Assembly: GCF_965200405.1 (NCBI RefSeq)
Contig: NZ_OZ241356.1
Span: 682,001-746,000 of the forward strand
DNA from: Glacieibacterium sp965200405
Lineage (GTDB): Bacteria; Pseudomonadota; Alphaproteobacteria; Sphingomonadales; Sphingomonadaceae
Reading direction: 5' to 3'
DNA length: 64,000 nucleotides
Below are positions 9,590 through 18,219 of this stretch, piece after piece. How positions within the stretch are numbered: position 1 is the stretch's first letter; each line of letters begins with the position of its first letter. The position numbers were made by a program, and so were the translations under genes. Below the pieces are notes generated by a model, which had not been told where the DNA came from, ran no database searches, and worked only from the letters and a program-made list of their open reading frames with translations.

Positions 9590-10357
9590 GTGACGAAACT
9601 TGATAAATTTGTGAGAAACACTAGCTTAATCATCGCCGGCGGGCTCATCGCTGCCAGTGGTGCACAGGCAGCCTGTGTGGGAACTTGCGGTACGTCGGGG
9701 GCTGATGGCGTGGTGTCGCTTTCGCCGCTCGGTGCGTACTCGTACATCACGACGAATGGCGGTATTTCTGGTGTCGGATCGCTTGGCATCGGCGGCGAGG
9801 TCAACGGATCCGAGTTCTCGACATCTACGTTCACGGCCGGCTCCGGCGCGTCACTCAATTTCTATTTCAACTACGTCACCTCCGATGGCGCCGGTTTCTC
9901 CGATTACGCCTGGGCTCAGCTTCGGTCGTCGACGGGTGTTGTCGCGACCCTGTTCAGCGCCAGGACGACAGCCTCGGGTGACGTCGTACCCGGCTTTGGC
10001 CTGCCGGCTTTGACGGCGACCCTGACGCCGGTCCATACACCCATCATCGACGGCGGACCCGTCTGGTCGCCACTGGGTGAGAGCTCCGGATCTTGTTTCG
10101 ACGCAGGCTGTGGTTACACCGGCTGGATCGGCGCTCAGTACACGATCGCGCGGGCGGGCGACTACAGTCTCGTGTTCGGCGTGACGAACAATCAGGACGA
10201 GAGCTTTGACACGGGTCTGGCGTTTACGGGAGTGACGATCGACGGAACGCCCGTCCCGACCGGCGGCGTTCCGGAGCCGGCAACCTGGGCGATGATGATC
10301 GTCGGGTTCGTGATGGTGGGATCCGTCCGCCGCCGGCGCACGAACGTGCTGGCGTAG
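9590..10357 (+). CDS. PEPxxWA-CTERM sorting-domain exported protein
   Basis: GTG 9590 is chosen because AGGAG (9577-9581) lies eight bases before it and because it begins a compact signal peptide ending in ASGAQA. The mature part is a Gly/Ser/Thr-rich beta-type sequence with two cysteine pairs (ACVGTC, CFDAGC). The C-terminus has VPEPATWAMMIVGFVMVGSVRRRR, a PEPxxWA motif, a hydrophobic helix and an arginine cluster: the sorting signal processed by exosortase-type enzymes in sphingomonads. The protein is therefore expected to be surface-anchored or exported after cleavage. No exosortase gene lies in the window. Function otherwise unknown. Confidence 0.85.
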   Translation: MTKLDKFVRNTSLIIAGGLIAASGAQAACVGTCGTSGADGVVSLSPLGAYSYITTNGGISGVGSLGIGGEVNGSEFSTSTFTAGSGASLNFYFNYVTSDGAGFSDYAWAQLRSSTGVVATLFSARTTASGDVVPGFGLPALTATLTPVHTPIIDGGPVWSPLGESSGSCFDAGCGYTGWIGAQYTIARAGDYSLVFGVTNNQDESFDTGLAFTGVTIDGTPVPTGGVPEPATWAMMIVGFVMVGSVRRRRTNVLA

Positions 10358-10405
10358 TTAGCCGGTAGTCGACAGCTCGCCTCTCAGATCGTCGATTGAG
10401 GGAGG

Positions 10406-10447
10406 GTGGTTGCGACGGGTCCGATAGTCGGGATCCGTCGCAACCAC
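10406..10447. terminator. Bidirectional hairpin between convergent genes
   Basis: GTGGTTGCGACGG (10406-10418) is matched exactly by its reverse complement CCGTCGCAACCAC (10435-10447), with additional pairing into a short loop. It sits between the stop of the + strand PEPxxWA-CTERM gene and the stop of the - strand VOC gene, so it can end both transcripts. There is no strong U-tract. Confidence 0.65.
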
Positions 10448-10489
10448 TGACTTGCTTTCGATGATAGAAGATATTGCGCCCGATGACTG

Positions 10490-10870
10490 TCAGGGCAGAC
10501 GTTCACCGATGTCGATCCGGTTGCCGTCAGGGTCAGCGAATACGAAGGCGCGCTGGCCATAGTCCTTGTCCATCAGCCTTTTGATGATCCTGACGCCTTC
10601 GGCTTCGCAGATTGCATAGAGAGCCGCCGCGTCGCTGACGAACATGTGCATTACATTGACGGTCGAGGCTTTGTAGTCCGGCTTTTGGGTCAGATGGATT
10701 TCCGCATGATCCTTCTTCAACACCATGAAGCCGACCGGATCACCGTTCTCGAACACTTTATCGAAGCCTAGAATACGCGAGTAGAAGTCGTAGGCGGCAT
10801 GGATATCGCGCACGCAGATGCCGGGCGCAGTGCGGCCGAAAGCAATATCGGATACGGAGGACGACACCAT
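10490..10870 (-). CDS. VOC (glyoxalase/bleomycin-resistance fold) protein
   Basis: A 126-residue single-domain VOC protein. The frame stays open upstream to 10993, but ATG 10870 is preferred: AAGGAAGAG lies just before it and the VOC fold begins here. Features are AAYDFYSRILGFDKV, the histidine-containing HAEIHL strand, VNVMHMFVSD and FADPDGNRIDIGE, the usual beta-alpha-beta-beta-beta repeats with a C-terminal metal-binding Glu. Substrate cannot be inferred; members include dioxygenases, isomerases and antibiotic-binding proteins. It stands alone between convergent and divergent neighbours. Confidence 0.8.
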   Translation of the reverse strand: MVSSSVSDIAFGRTAPGICVRDIHAAYDFYSRILGFDKVFENGDPVGFMVLKKDHAEIHLTQKPDYKASTVNVMHMFVSDAAALYAICEAEGVRIIKRLMDKDYGQRAFVFADPDGNRIDIGERLP

Positions 10871-11044
10871 CTTCTCTTCCTTGTCGGGCAGAGGCGGCGG
10901 TGCGCATGCCGGGTCAGGAGCGGTGTCCATCTGCTGTTCGATGCAGAACGCACGATAGCTTGTCAACGCAGCCGGCGCTGCACCCGTCACCACTCCCGCG
11001 ACCGGCTCGACCGTGCTAATGTCTGTCTTCTAAGGAGACATATC

Positions 11045-11458
11045 ATGCGCCCTGTCCTGATCCTGCTCGCAGCCACCCTCGCCGGCACACCGGCGCTTGC
11101 CGCGACCACCAAGCTGCAGACTGCAATGACCGGTGCGGCCGAGGTGCCCGGCCCGGGCTCGGACAAAGCCAAGGGCGATGCCGCCCTGACGTTCGACACC
11201 GACAAGAACCAGGTCTGCTACACGCTGCACGCCTCGGGCGCCGACACGCCGACGATGGCGCACATTCACAAGGGCGCAACCGGTGTCGCTGGTCCGCCTG
11301 TGGTGACGCTCGCTGCGCCGGCAACTGGACAATCCGAGGGTTGCGCGCCCGTCGCTGCAGATGCGCTCGCTGCGATCCTGGCCTCGCCGAGCAACTATTA
11401 TGTCAATGTTCACACTGCCGCCTTCCCCAAGGGCGCCATCCGCGGGCAGCTAAAATAG
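11045..11458 (+). CDS. Exported CHRD-domain protein
   Basis: ATG 11045 follows AAGGAGA by a good distance. The 137-residue product has a signal peptide (VLILLAATLAGTPALA) and a CHRD domain: TAMTGAAEVPGPGSDKAKGDA, CYTLHASG, AHIHKGATGVAGPPVVTL and the closing YYVNVHTAAFPKGAIRGQL motif. CHRD is named from chordin; bacterial members are small secreted proteins of unknown role, and the conserved AHIH histidines suggest metal binding, which is inference. It starts 174 bp from the divergent VOC gene. Confidence 0.87.
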   Translation: MRPVLILLAATLAGTPALAATTKLQTAMTGAAEVPGPGSDKAKGDAALTFDTDKNQVCYTLHASGADTPTMAHIHKGATGVAGPPVVTLAAPATGQSEGCAPVAADALAAILASPSNYYVNVHTAAFPKGAIRGQLK

Positions 11459-11595
11459 CGCCCGGACGGCGACGGCCCAACCGGACCCGACGCCTCGACA
11501 TCATTTGCACGACAAATACGGCTTCGGCCTGAGAAGCATTGCCGTCGGGACGGCTCTCGGCGAGGGTGCGGCACGCTCAGGAGTCCGGTTTGAAC

Positions 11596-13272
11596 ATGAA
11601 GCTGTCCCGTCGAAGCATCTTGCAACTGGCCGCAGCGCAAACGCTGGTCTCGCGTCTATCGCTGGCACGGGCCGCCGACTTGGCCCCGACCGCGTCCCTG
11701 GTTTACCCCGGCGTCGACGGGAAGCTGGTCTACGTCCCGGATGAACTGGGCGACACGATCCACGATGCTTCGCACGCGGGCTACGGCGGCGGCGGGATCG
11801 CGATCCCGATTGTCGCGGTGCGGGAGACCATCTGGCCGGTTGCCGGCGACAACACGGCGCACATCCAGGCGGCGATCGACAAGGTCTCGGCGCTTCCGCT
11901 CGACGCGAATGGCTTTCGCGGCGCGCTGTTGCTCAGGGCCGGAGATTACCGGATGGCCCAGCCGATCACCATCCGCGCCAGTGGCGTCGTGCTGCGCGGT
12001 GAAGGCATGGGCGACACCGGCACCATCCTGATCGGGACCGGCACCGGACGGCCTGCCGTCGCGACGCCGCCTGCCGTGCCGGGCCCCGGCGGCGGTCGTG
12101 CGGGCGGCCCGATGCGGCCGACGCTGGTGCAGATCGCGGGGCCGGCGGCACTGACCTTGCAGGAAACCACGAAGCGCGCGGTGGCCGGCGAACGCGTGCC
12201 CGTCGGCGCGCGCCGCATCCGCCTCGTCTCGGCAAAGGGTTTCAAGCGCGGCGACACAGTCGTGGTACGGCGCATCGGCAACCAGGCCTGGATCGACGAG
12301 GTCGGCATGAACCGCGACACCACCGGAGGTCGGTGGCAGCCGTTCAACGTCGAATGGGACCGCGTCATCGTCGACGTCCAGGGCGACACCATCACGATCG
12401 ACGCACCGATCACCTGCGCCATCGAGCCGCGATGGGGTGGCGGCGAGGTGCTGAAGTCCGACAGTACCGGGCGCATCTCCAACGTTGGTGTCGAGAACCT
12501 CCGCGGTGTCTCCGAGTTCAACCCTGAAGTCCGGACGAGCAACTACGGCAACATGGACCGTGATAGTTATTCCGGCGAAGAATATTACTCCGACGAGAAC
12601 CACTACAGCAATTTCATCACGTTCGATAACATCACCAACGGTTGGGTCCGCAACGCGACCGCGCTGCATTTCGTCTACAGCATGGTCGGCACCTCGCGCG
12701 GTTCGAAGTGGATAACCATCCAGGATTGCGTGTCGCGAGAGCCGATCTCGCAACGGGCGGGCGCCCGGCGCTTCGTCTTCGCCTTGCGCGGGCAGCTGGC
12801 GCTCGTGCAGCGCTGCGAGTCCGACAAGGGGCGCCACTCCTTCATGGCCGGGCAACCGACGTCGAGCGGCAACGTCTTCCTCGATTGCAAGGCGACAAGC
12901 CCGTTCTCTTCGAGCGAGCCCCACGAACAATGGGCGACCGGGAACCTCTACGATAACATCCAGGCGCCGTTGACCGCCCGGTTTTGGAAGAACATCACCA
13001 TCGGCTGGGCCGGTGCGAACACCGTGTTCTGGAACTGCGAGGGCGACTTCCTCGTGCAGAAGCCGCCCACGGCGCAGAATTACAGCTTTGGCCACCTCGG
13101 CGTTAATGCGGTGATCTTCAACGCGCCGCTGCAGGATACCAGCAAGCCGAACGGCCATATCGAGTCTCTCGGCCGCCACGTCGCGCCGCGAAGCCTGTAC
13201 CTGACCCAGCTCCGCGAGCGGCTCGGAGACGCCGCCGTTCGCAACATCGCCACCCCGCAGCAGCTCGGCTGA
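11596..13272 (+). CDS. Tat-type exported right-handed beta-helix protein (pectate-lyase-like fold)
   Basis: ATG 11596 is chosen because it starts a twin-arginine signal (KLSRRSILQLAAAQ); an upstream in-frame ATG at 11539 would bury it. The 558-residue product then shows IQAAIDKVSALPLDANGFRGALLLRAGDY, VLRGEGMGDTGTILIGTG and later rungs such as WITIQDCVSREP and NVFLDCKATS, typical of parallel beta-helix glycan lyases and hydrolases. A Pro/Gly-rich insert lies at residues about 155-170. The protein is probably folded before export to the periplasm or surface. A polysaccharide substrate is likely but cannot be named. Confidence 0.75.
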   Translation: MKLSRRSILQLAAAQTLVSRLSLARAADLAPTASLVYPGVDGKLVYVPDELGDTIHDASHAGYGGGGIAIPIVAVRETIWPVAGDNTAHIQAAIDKVSALPLDANGFRGALLLRAGDYRMAQPITIRASGVVLRGEGMGDTGTILIGTGTGRPAVATPPAVPGPGGGRAGGPMRPTLVQIAGPAALTLQETTKRAVAGERVPVGARRIRLVSAKGFKRGDTVVVRRIGNQAWIDEVGMNRDTTGGRWQPFNVEWDRVIVDVQGDTITIDAPITCAIEPRWGGGEVLKSDSTGRISNVGVENLRGVSEFNPEVRTSNYGNMDRDSYSGEEYYSDENHYSNFITFDNITNGWVRNATALHFVYSMVGTSRGSKWITIQDCVSREPISQRAGARRFVFALRGQLALVQRCESDKGRHSFMAGQPTSSGNVFLDCKATSPFSSSEPHEQWATGNLYDNIQAPLTARFWKNITIGWAGANTVFWNCEGDFLVQKPPTAQNYSFGHLGVNAVIFNAPLQDTSKPNGHIESLGRHVAPRSLYLTQLRERLGDAAVRNIATPQQLG

Positions 13273-13494
13273 CCGCGACCGCGTTGGGCAATCGCCGCCG
13301 GCGGGGTCGCTGCCGCACGAAGTCGCCAGCGCGCCGACGGGTCCTCCGCGAGACGGCCTGGGATCGAAAATCATAGTACACGGCTGGGAGGGGTCGTATG
13401 CGTCTCGCCGAACGGCGGATCTGGGTTTTCGGTGTGCCAACTGCGGGCCGGATCAGGATCGAGACGCTAGGCAAGATCGAGGGACGAAACTCGC

Positions 13495-15780
13495 ATGAGC
13501 ATCAGCGACGACTTCCGGCGGGATGCGCTCGATTATCATCGCTACCCGCAACCGGGAAAGCTCGGCATCCATGCCACCAAGCGCATGGAGACGCAGCGCG
13601 ACCTGGCGCTGGCCTATTCACCCGGCGTGGCAGCGGCCTGCGAAGCGATCGTCGCCGATCCGGCGGCGGCGCGCGACTATACGGCGCGAGGCAATCTGGT
13701 CGCAGTCGTGACCAACGGCACCGCCGTGCTCGGGCTCGGCAATATCGGTCCGCTCGCCTCCAAGCCGGTGATGGAGGGAAAGGCGGTGCTGTTCCGCAAG
13801 TTCGCCGGGCTCGACGCCTTCGATATCGAGCTCGACGCCAGCGATCCCAAGACCTTCTGCGATGCCGTGGCGGCGCTGGAGCCGACCTTCGGCGGTATCA
13901 ACCTCGAGGATATCAAGGCGCCCGAGTGCTTCGCCATCGAGGCTGAGCTGCGGTCCCGGATGAACATCCCGGTGTTCCACGACGATCAGCACGGCACCGC
14001 CATCGTCGTCGCGGCGGCCGTGCGCAACGCGCTGCTGCTGCAGGACAAACGCATCGAGGATGTGCGACTGGTGACCTCCGGGGCCGGGGCGGCGGCGCTG
14101 GCCTGTGTCGACCTGCTGGTTTCGCTCGGTCTGCCGATCGCCAATGTCACGCTCACCGACATCGACGGCGTCGTCCATGCCAACCGCAACACCGTCATGC
14201 TGCCCAACATGGCGCGCTACGCCCATGTCAGCGACGCGCGCGTGCTCGCCGACGTCATCGCCGGCGCCGATATCTTCCTTGGCCTGTCGGCGCCCGGCGT
14301 GTTCAAGCCTGAATGGCTGCCGCTGCTGGCCCCCAGGCCGCTGATCCTGGCGATGGCCAACCCGCAGCCCGAGATCATGCCGGACCTGGTGCGCGCGTTG
14401 CGGCCCGATGCGATCATCGCCACCGGGCGGTCGGACTTTCCCAATCAGGTCAACAATCTGCTGTGCTTTCCCTACATCTTCCGGGGAGCGCTCGACTGCC
14501 AGGCGACCGAGATCAACGAGGCGATGAAGCTCGCGGCCGTCGAGGCGATCGCGGCGCTGGCGCGGGCCGAACCCGACGAGACCGTCGCCCGCGCCTATAG
14601 TGGCGAGCCGATGCTGTTCGGGCATGACCATATCATCCCCAAGCCGTTCGATCCGCGCCTCATCCTCGAAGTCGCCTCCGCCGTCGCCACGGCAGCGGGC
14701 GAGACCGGGGTGGCGCTGAGCCCGATCGCCGACATGGAGGCCTATCGCGCCAGCCTGACGCGCTACACCTACCGCTCGAGCCAGTTGATGATGCCGGTGT
14801 TCGAAGCCGCGCGTCGCGCCACACGGCGGGTCGCATATGCCGCCGGCGAAGCGGATTCAGTGCTGCGCGCCGCGCAGATCGTGGTCGACGAGCGCCTTGC
14901 CCGCCCGGTGCTGGTCGGTCGCATCGCCGTGGTCGAAAAAGCGATCGCCCGGCTTGGCCTGCGCATTCGCGTCGGCCAGGACATCGAGCTGTTCGATCCG
15001 ACGGTGCCGGGCGAGGCCTTCGAAGCGCTGGTCGCGGCCTATGTCGACCTGGTCGAACGACGTGGCGTCAATCCGGCCGCCGCTCGCAAGCGCGTCCGGC
15101 AGCAACCCAGCGTCACGGCGGCACTGCTGCTCCACACCGGGATGGTCGACGCGGCGCTGTGCGGCACTCCGGCCGAGTGGTGGGAGGAAACCCGGTCGGT
15201 GCTGCAGATCATTCCGCGCGCGCCGGGGGTCAGCCGCGTTTCGGCGCTGAGTGCGCTGGTACACGAACAGACGACATTGTTCTTTGCCGACACCCACCTC
15301 AATATCGATCCGAGCGCGCAGCAGATTGCCGAGTTCACGATGATGGCGGCCGACCAGGTCGCGCGCTTCGGCATCGTGCCCGTCGTCGCCCTGCTCTCGC
15401 ACTCCAACTTCGGTGCTTCGGGATCGCCGAGCGCGCGCAAGATGCGCGAGGCGCTCGCGATCCTGCGCCGGCAGAAGCCCGATCTTCAGGTGGACGGCGA
15501 GATGCATGCCGACGGCGCGCTCAACCCGGCGATCCGCGAGCGCAGCATCACACAGTCGGTGTTCGAAGGCGCCGCCAACCTGCTGATCATGCCATCGCTC
15601 GACGCCGCGAATATCGCGCTGACCCTGGCGACTTCGATCACCAAGGGCCTGGCGATCGGGCCGCTCCTGCTCGGCATGTCGAAGCCGATCCACGTACTGG
15701 TATCCTCGACCACGACGCGGGGCATCGTCAACATGACGGCACTGGTTGCCAGCGAGAATGCCGTCGAGGCTGCCCGGTGA
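13495..15780 (+). CDS. maeB: NADP-dependent malic enzyme with phosphotransacetylase-like domain
   Basis: A 761-residue two-domain enzyme, the usual length of MaeB. Residues ~1-430 are the malic enzyme: AYSPGVAAACEAI, GTAVLGLGNIGPLASKPVMEGKA, FGGINLEDIKAPECF, the nucleotide-binding SGAGAAALACVDL and NPQPEIMPD. The C-terminal ~330 residues resemble phosphate acetyltransferase but in MaeB act in regulation by acetyl-CoA and related effectors. The enzyme decarboxylates malate to pyruvate with NADPH formation in the cytoplasm. It is apparently a single-gene unit. Confidence 0.93.
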   Translation: MSISDDFRRDALDYHRYPQPGKLGIHATKRMETQRDLALAYSPGVAAACEAIVADPAAARDYTARGNLVAVVTNGTAVLGLGNIGPLASKPVMEGKAVLFRKFAGLDAFDIELDASDPKTFCDAVAALEPTFGGINLEDIKAPECFAIEAELRSRMNIPVFHDDQHGTAIVVAAAVRNALLLQDKRIEDVRLVTSGAGAAALACVDLLVSLGLPIANVTLTDIDGVVHANRNTVMLPNMARYAHVSDARVLADVIAGADIFLGLSAPGVFKPEWLPLLAPRPLILAMANPQPEIMPDLVRALRPDAIIATGRSDFPNQVNNLLCFPYIFRGALDCQATEINEAMKLAAVEAIAALARAEPDETVARAYSGEPMLFGHDHIIPKPFDPRLILEVASAVATAAGETGVALSPIADMEAYRASLTRYTYRSSQLMMPVFEAARRATRRVAYAAGEADSVLRAAQIVVDERLARPVLVGRIAVVEKAIARLGLRIRVGQDIELFDPTVPGEAFEALVAAYVDLVERRGVNPAAARKRVRQQPSVTAALLLHTGMVDAALCGTPAEWWEETRSVLQIIPRAPGVSRVSALSALVHEQTTLFFADTHLNIDPSAQQIAEFTMMAADQVARFGIVPVVALLSHSNFGASGSPSARKMREALAILRRQKPDLQVDGEMHADGALNPAIRERSITQSVFEGAANLLIMPSLDAANIALTLATSITKGLAIGPLLLGMSKPIHVLVSSTTTRGIVNMTALVASENAVEAAR

Positions 15781-15831
15781 TCCGCTCAATCGGCGGCTGA
15801 TCCAGCTGTGCTTGGTGCGACGGCCCCGGCG

Positions 15832-16230
15832 TCAGCGAGCTTTCGTGATTTTCGAGTAGGGGACGAATTTGTCGAGGAGCACGAAGCCACGTGGAACCTG
15901 GCCGCCCCAGGCCACGAGCTGAATAGCGTCGTGGTTGCAAAGCTGGGCGCCTCGGACATTGGCGACCAGGATATCGTCATTGCGAAGCCGCGACGGATCC
16001 TCCGTCGTGTTGACGAACAGGCGGCTGCCGATGCGGTAGACGATGGCCCTGCCCCTGACGACCGTCACGCTGCTGGCCAACGAGGATTCGATGCAGGATA
16101 CCGGCGCCTCTGGCGTTCGTCCGGCGAGCAGCTTCTGCAACTCCTGATCGGGGTCGCGGTGCGTCGCTGCGCCCGCCGGCATGGCGATAAGGGCGGCACC
16201 GAGCAGCACGGAGCTCAGCAATTTGGACAT
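15832..16230 (-). CDS. Small exported protein of unknown function
   Basis: A 132-residue protein. ATG 16230 is chosen over GTG 16239 because AGGTG sits six bases upstream of it. A signal peptide (LLSSVLLGAALIAMPAGA) is followed by a mature part with two cysteines (PVSCIESS, GAQLCNHD) placed to form a disulphide and strands such as GRAIVYRIGSRLFVN. The pattern recalls small periplasmic DUF6491-like proteins, but I am not sure of the family. It is convergent with maeB and divergent from the exported protein at 16395. Confidence 0.7.
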   Translation of the reverse strand: MSKLLSSVLLGAALIAMPAGAATHRDPDQELQKLLAGRTPEAPVSCIESSLASSVTVVRGRAIVYRIGSRLFVNTTEDPSRLRNDDILVANVRGAQLCNHDAIQLVAWGGQVPRGFVLLDKFVPYSKITKAR

Positions 16231-16394
16231 GCTGTTCACCTAGCGCGAGTCGCCTGAACAGCGGCTGACCGTGAGTAGATTGCGCCCCCTGTTGGGGATT
16301 GGCAGGCGCCGAGGCGACGGCTCGAGGCTGTCGGATTAGATGCACACGACACGCCGCATGCGAAACTGACATTATCGTGCAATAAACTCCCCTG

Positions 16395-17207
16395 ATGATC
16401 TGGCGTCTCATGGTTTCGATTTGTGCGGTGCTGTCGGGTGCCGGTGCTTCGGCGCAGGACCTGCCAACCGCGACCGTGGTCTCGCGTTTCGTCGCTGCGG
16501 AGGCTCGCCAGGGTGTCGCGGCCGATGCACGCTATTTCTACCCGAACTCGAACAACAGCATCGGCAAGTACGACAAGCGGACCGGCGCCCGGGTTGCGGG
16601 ATGGGAGGGGCCGCGCGCGCTGTACCCGCACATGAATTCGTGCACCGTCGATCGCAGCGAATTGATCTGCGCCGCGTCCAACTATCCAGCGGTGCCGATG
16701 GCTAGCGCGGTCGAGATCTTCGATACGAAGACGCTTCGGCATATTCGCACCGTACCGCTGCCACCGCTGCCGGGGTCGCTGACCTGGATCGAACGTCACG
16801 GCGCCGACTGGTACGCCGGGTTGGCCAATTATCCCGAAGGCCGTGGCGGCGAGCCTGGCCACGATCATCGCTGGACGCGGCTGGTGCGCCTCGACCGCGA
16901 GTTTCGTCCGACAGCGTCGTGGCTGTTCCCGGACACGGTGCTGGCGCGGTTCGCACCGATGAGCAGTTCGGGCGGATCATGGGGCGACGACGGTCTGTTG
17001 TATGTCACGGGCCATGATCGACCCGAGATGTACGCGCTGCGCTTGCCGGCTGCCGGGACGACGCTCGAGCATGTCGCGACGATCGGGACGACGACCGGCG
17101 GTCAGGCCATCGCCTGGGACCGGTTCCAGCCCCGCGTCATCTGGGCCCTCGACCGCGCGACGAACATGGTCGTTGCGAGCCGCATTCCGCCCGTCGTCCC
17201 GCGCTGA
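16395..17207 (+). CDS. Exported beta-propeller-like protein of unknown function
   Basis: A 270-residue product with a signal peptide ending in GAGASA. Several strand-turn blocks (VEIFDTKTLRHIRTV, TRLVRLDREFRPTASW, GLLYVTGHDRPEMYALRL) look like beta-propeller blades of the kind found in quinoprotein or NHL-like proteins. No catalytic motif is recognisable. It lies alone between the divergent small exported protein and the tRNA-Gly gene. Confidence 0.65.
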   Translation: MIWRLMVSICAVLSGAGASAQDLPTATVVSRFVAAEARQGVAADARYFYPNSNNSIGKYDKRTGARVAGWEGPRALYPHMNSCTVDRSELICAASNYPAVPMASAVEIFDTKTLRHIRTVPLPPLPGSLTWIERHGADWYAGLANYPEGRGGEPGHDHRWTRLVRLDREFRPTASWLFPDTVLARFAPMSSSGGSWGDDGLLYVTGHDRPEMYALRLPAAGTTLEHVATIGTTTGGQAIAWDRFQPRVIWALDRATNMVVASRIPPVVPR

Positions 17208-17406
17208 TCTCGGACACCTGCGGGCCTCGACAGCCTGTCGGCGCGACGCTGCTCGTTAATGGCAATCGTCCGCCGGTCGCCGGTTCAGCCGACAGAAATC
17301 CGGTGACCGTACGTTGACCAAGCGCTCACGGTTGTGGCAATTGGCGAACGGTTGGCGAACAGCGCTGTAGAATTTTCCCAGCGATTGGCGTCCAAGTCGT
17401 TGAAAT

Positions 17407-17480
17407 GCGGGTGTAGCTCAATGGTAGAGCAGTAGCTTCCCAAGCTATAGACGGGGGTTCGATTCCCCTCACCCGCTCCA
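17407..17480 (+). tRNA. tRNA-Gly (anticodon CCC)
   Basis: The acceptor stem GCGGGTG pairs with CACCCGC; discriminator T and encoded CCA end at 17480. D-arm TAGCTCAATGGTAGAGC, an anticodon stem GTAGC/GCTAT with loop TTCCCAA (anticodon CCC) and a T-arm GGGGGTTCGATTCCCCT all fold. It reads GGG glycine codons. The dienelactone hydrolase gene begins 25 bp downstream. Confidence 0.96.
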
Positions 17481-17505
17481 ACCCGCCGCTGCCCCCGGAG
17501 ACCCT

Positions 17506-18219
17506 ATGATCGAGGCTTTCAGCTATAGCGCCGGCGACGTGACCTGCGACGGCCAACTGGCTTTGCCGCCGGGTGACGAGCGCCGGCCGGGAATCGCGGT
17601 GTTCGCCGACATCGGCGGCATCGGCGCCCACACAATCGAGCGTGCCGACCGACTGGCCGACGAGCTTGGCTACGTCGCGCTCGCGGCGGATTTCTACGGC
17701 GAGGGCATGGTCCCGCAGGACTTTGCCGCGGGCATGCCGCTGCTGCAGAGCTGGCGCGCCGATCCGGCGGCCATCGCCATCCGCGCCGGCGCCGCGCTCG
17801 ACGCACTGGCGGCCCATCCGCGGTGCAACGGCCAGCTTGGCGCGATCGGCTTCTGCTTCGGCGGCACCGTCGTGCTGGAACTGGCGCGAGCCAATTACCC
17901 GGGCTATCTCGCCGGTGTCAGCTTCCACGGCGACCTGACGACGATCGCGCCGCTCAATGCCGGGCCGCTGTCGACAAGGCTGCTGGTCTGCCACGGCGCC
18001 GAGGATCCGATCGTTCCCGACACCGCGCTGGTCGGCTTCCTGCGCGAGATGGCGGCGGCCGAGGCGGACTGCCAGACCATCGCCTATACTGGCGCACTGC
18101 ACAGCTTCACCAACAAGAACGCCGACGGCGTCGAGCGCCCGTTCGCCAAATACGACGCCCGCACCGATCGCCGGTCATGGGCGGCGATGAAGGCGCACTT
18201 CGCCGAGGCGTTCGGCTAA
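17506..18219 (+). CDS. Dienelactone hydrolase family protein
   Basis: A 237-residue alpha/beta hydrolase with the dienelactone hydrolase triad: Cys nucleophile in GFCFGGTVVLEL, Asp in GAEDPIVPD and His in GALHSFTN. Cys in place of Ser is specific to this family. The prototype hydrolyses dienelactone to maleylacetate in chloroaromatic breakdown, but many members act on other esters or have unknown substrates. It lies directly after tRNA-Gly, and its stop codon overlaps by four bases the stop of the convergent flavoprotein gene, so there is no room for a separate terminator. Confidence 0.87.
   Translation: MIEAFSYSAGDVTCDGQLALPPGDERRPGIAVFADIGGIGAHTIERADRLADELGYVALAADFYGEGMVPQDFAAGMPLLQSWRADPAAIAIRAGAALDALAAHPRCNGQLGAIGFCFGGTVVLELARANYPGYLAGVSFHGDLTTIAPLNAGPLSTRLLVCHGAEDPIVPDTALVGFLREMAAAEADCQTIAYTGALHSFTNKNADGVERPFAKYDARTDRRSWAAMKAHFAEAFG

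Noticed and set aside
9424..9858. Minus-strand open frame of 144 codons over the start of the PEPxxWA-CTERM gene
   Set aside because: It has no family motif and overlaps the signal peptide and promoter region of the well-supported plus-strand gene.
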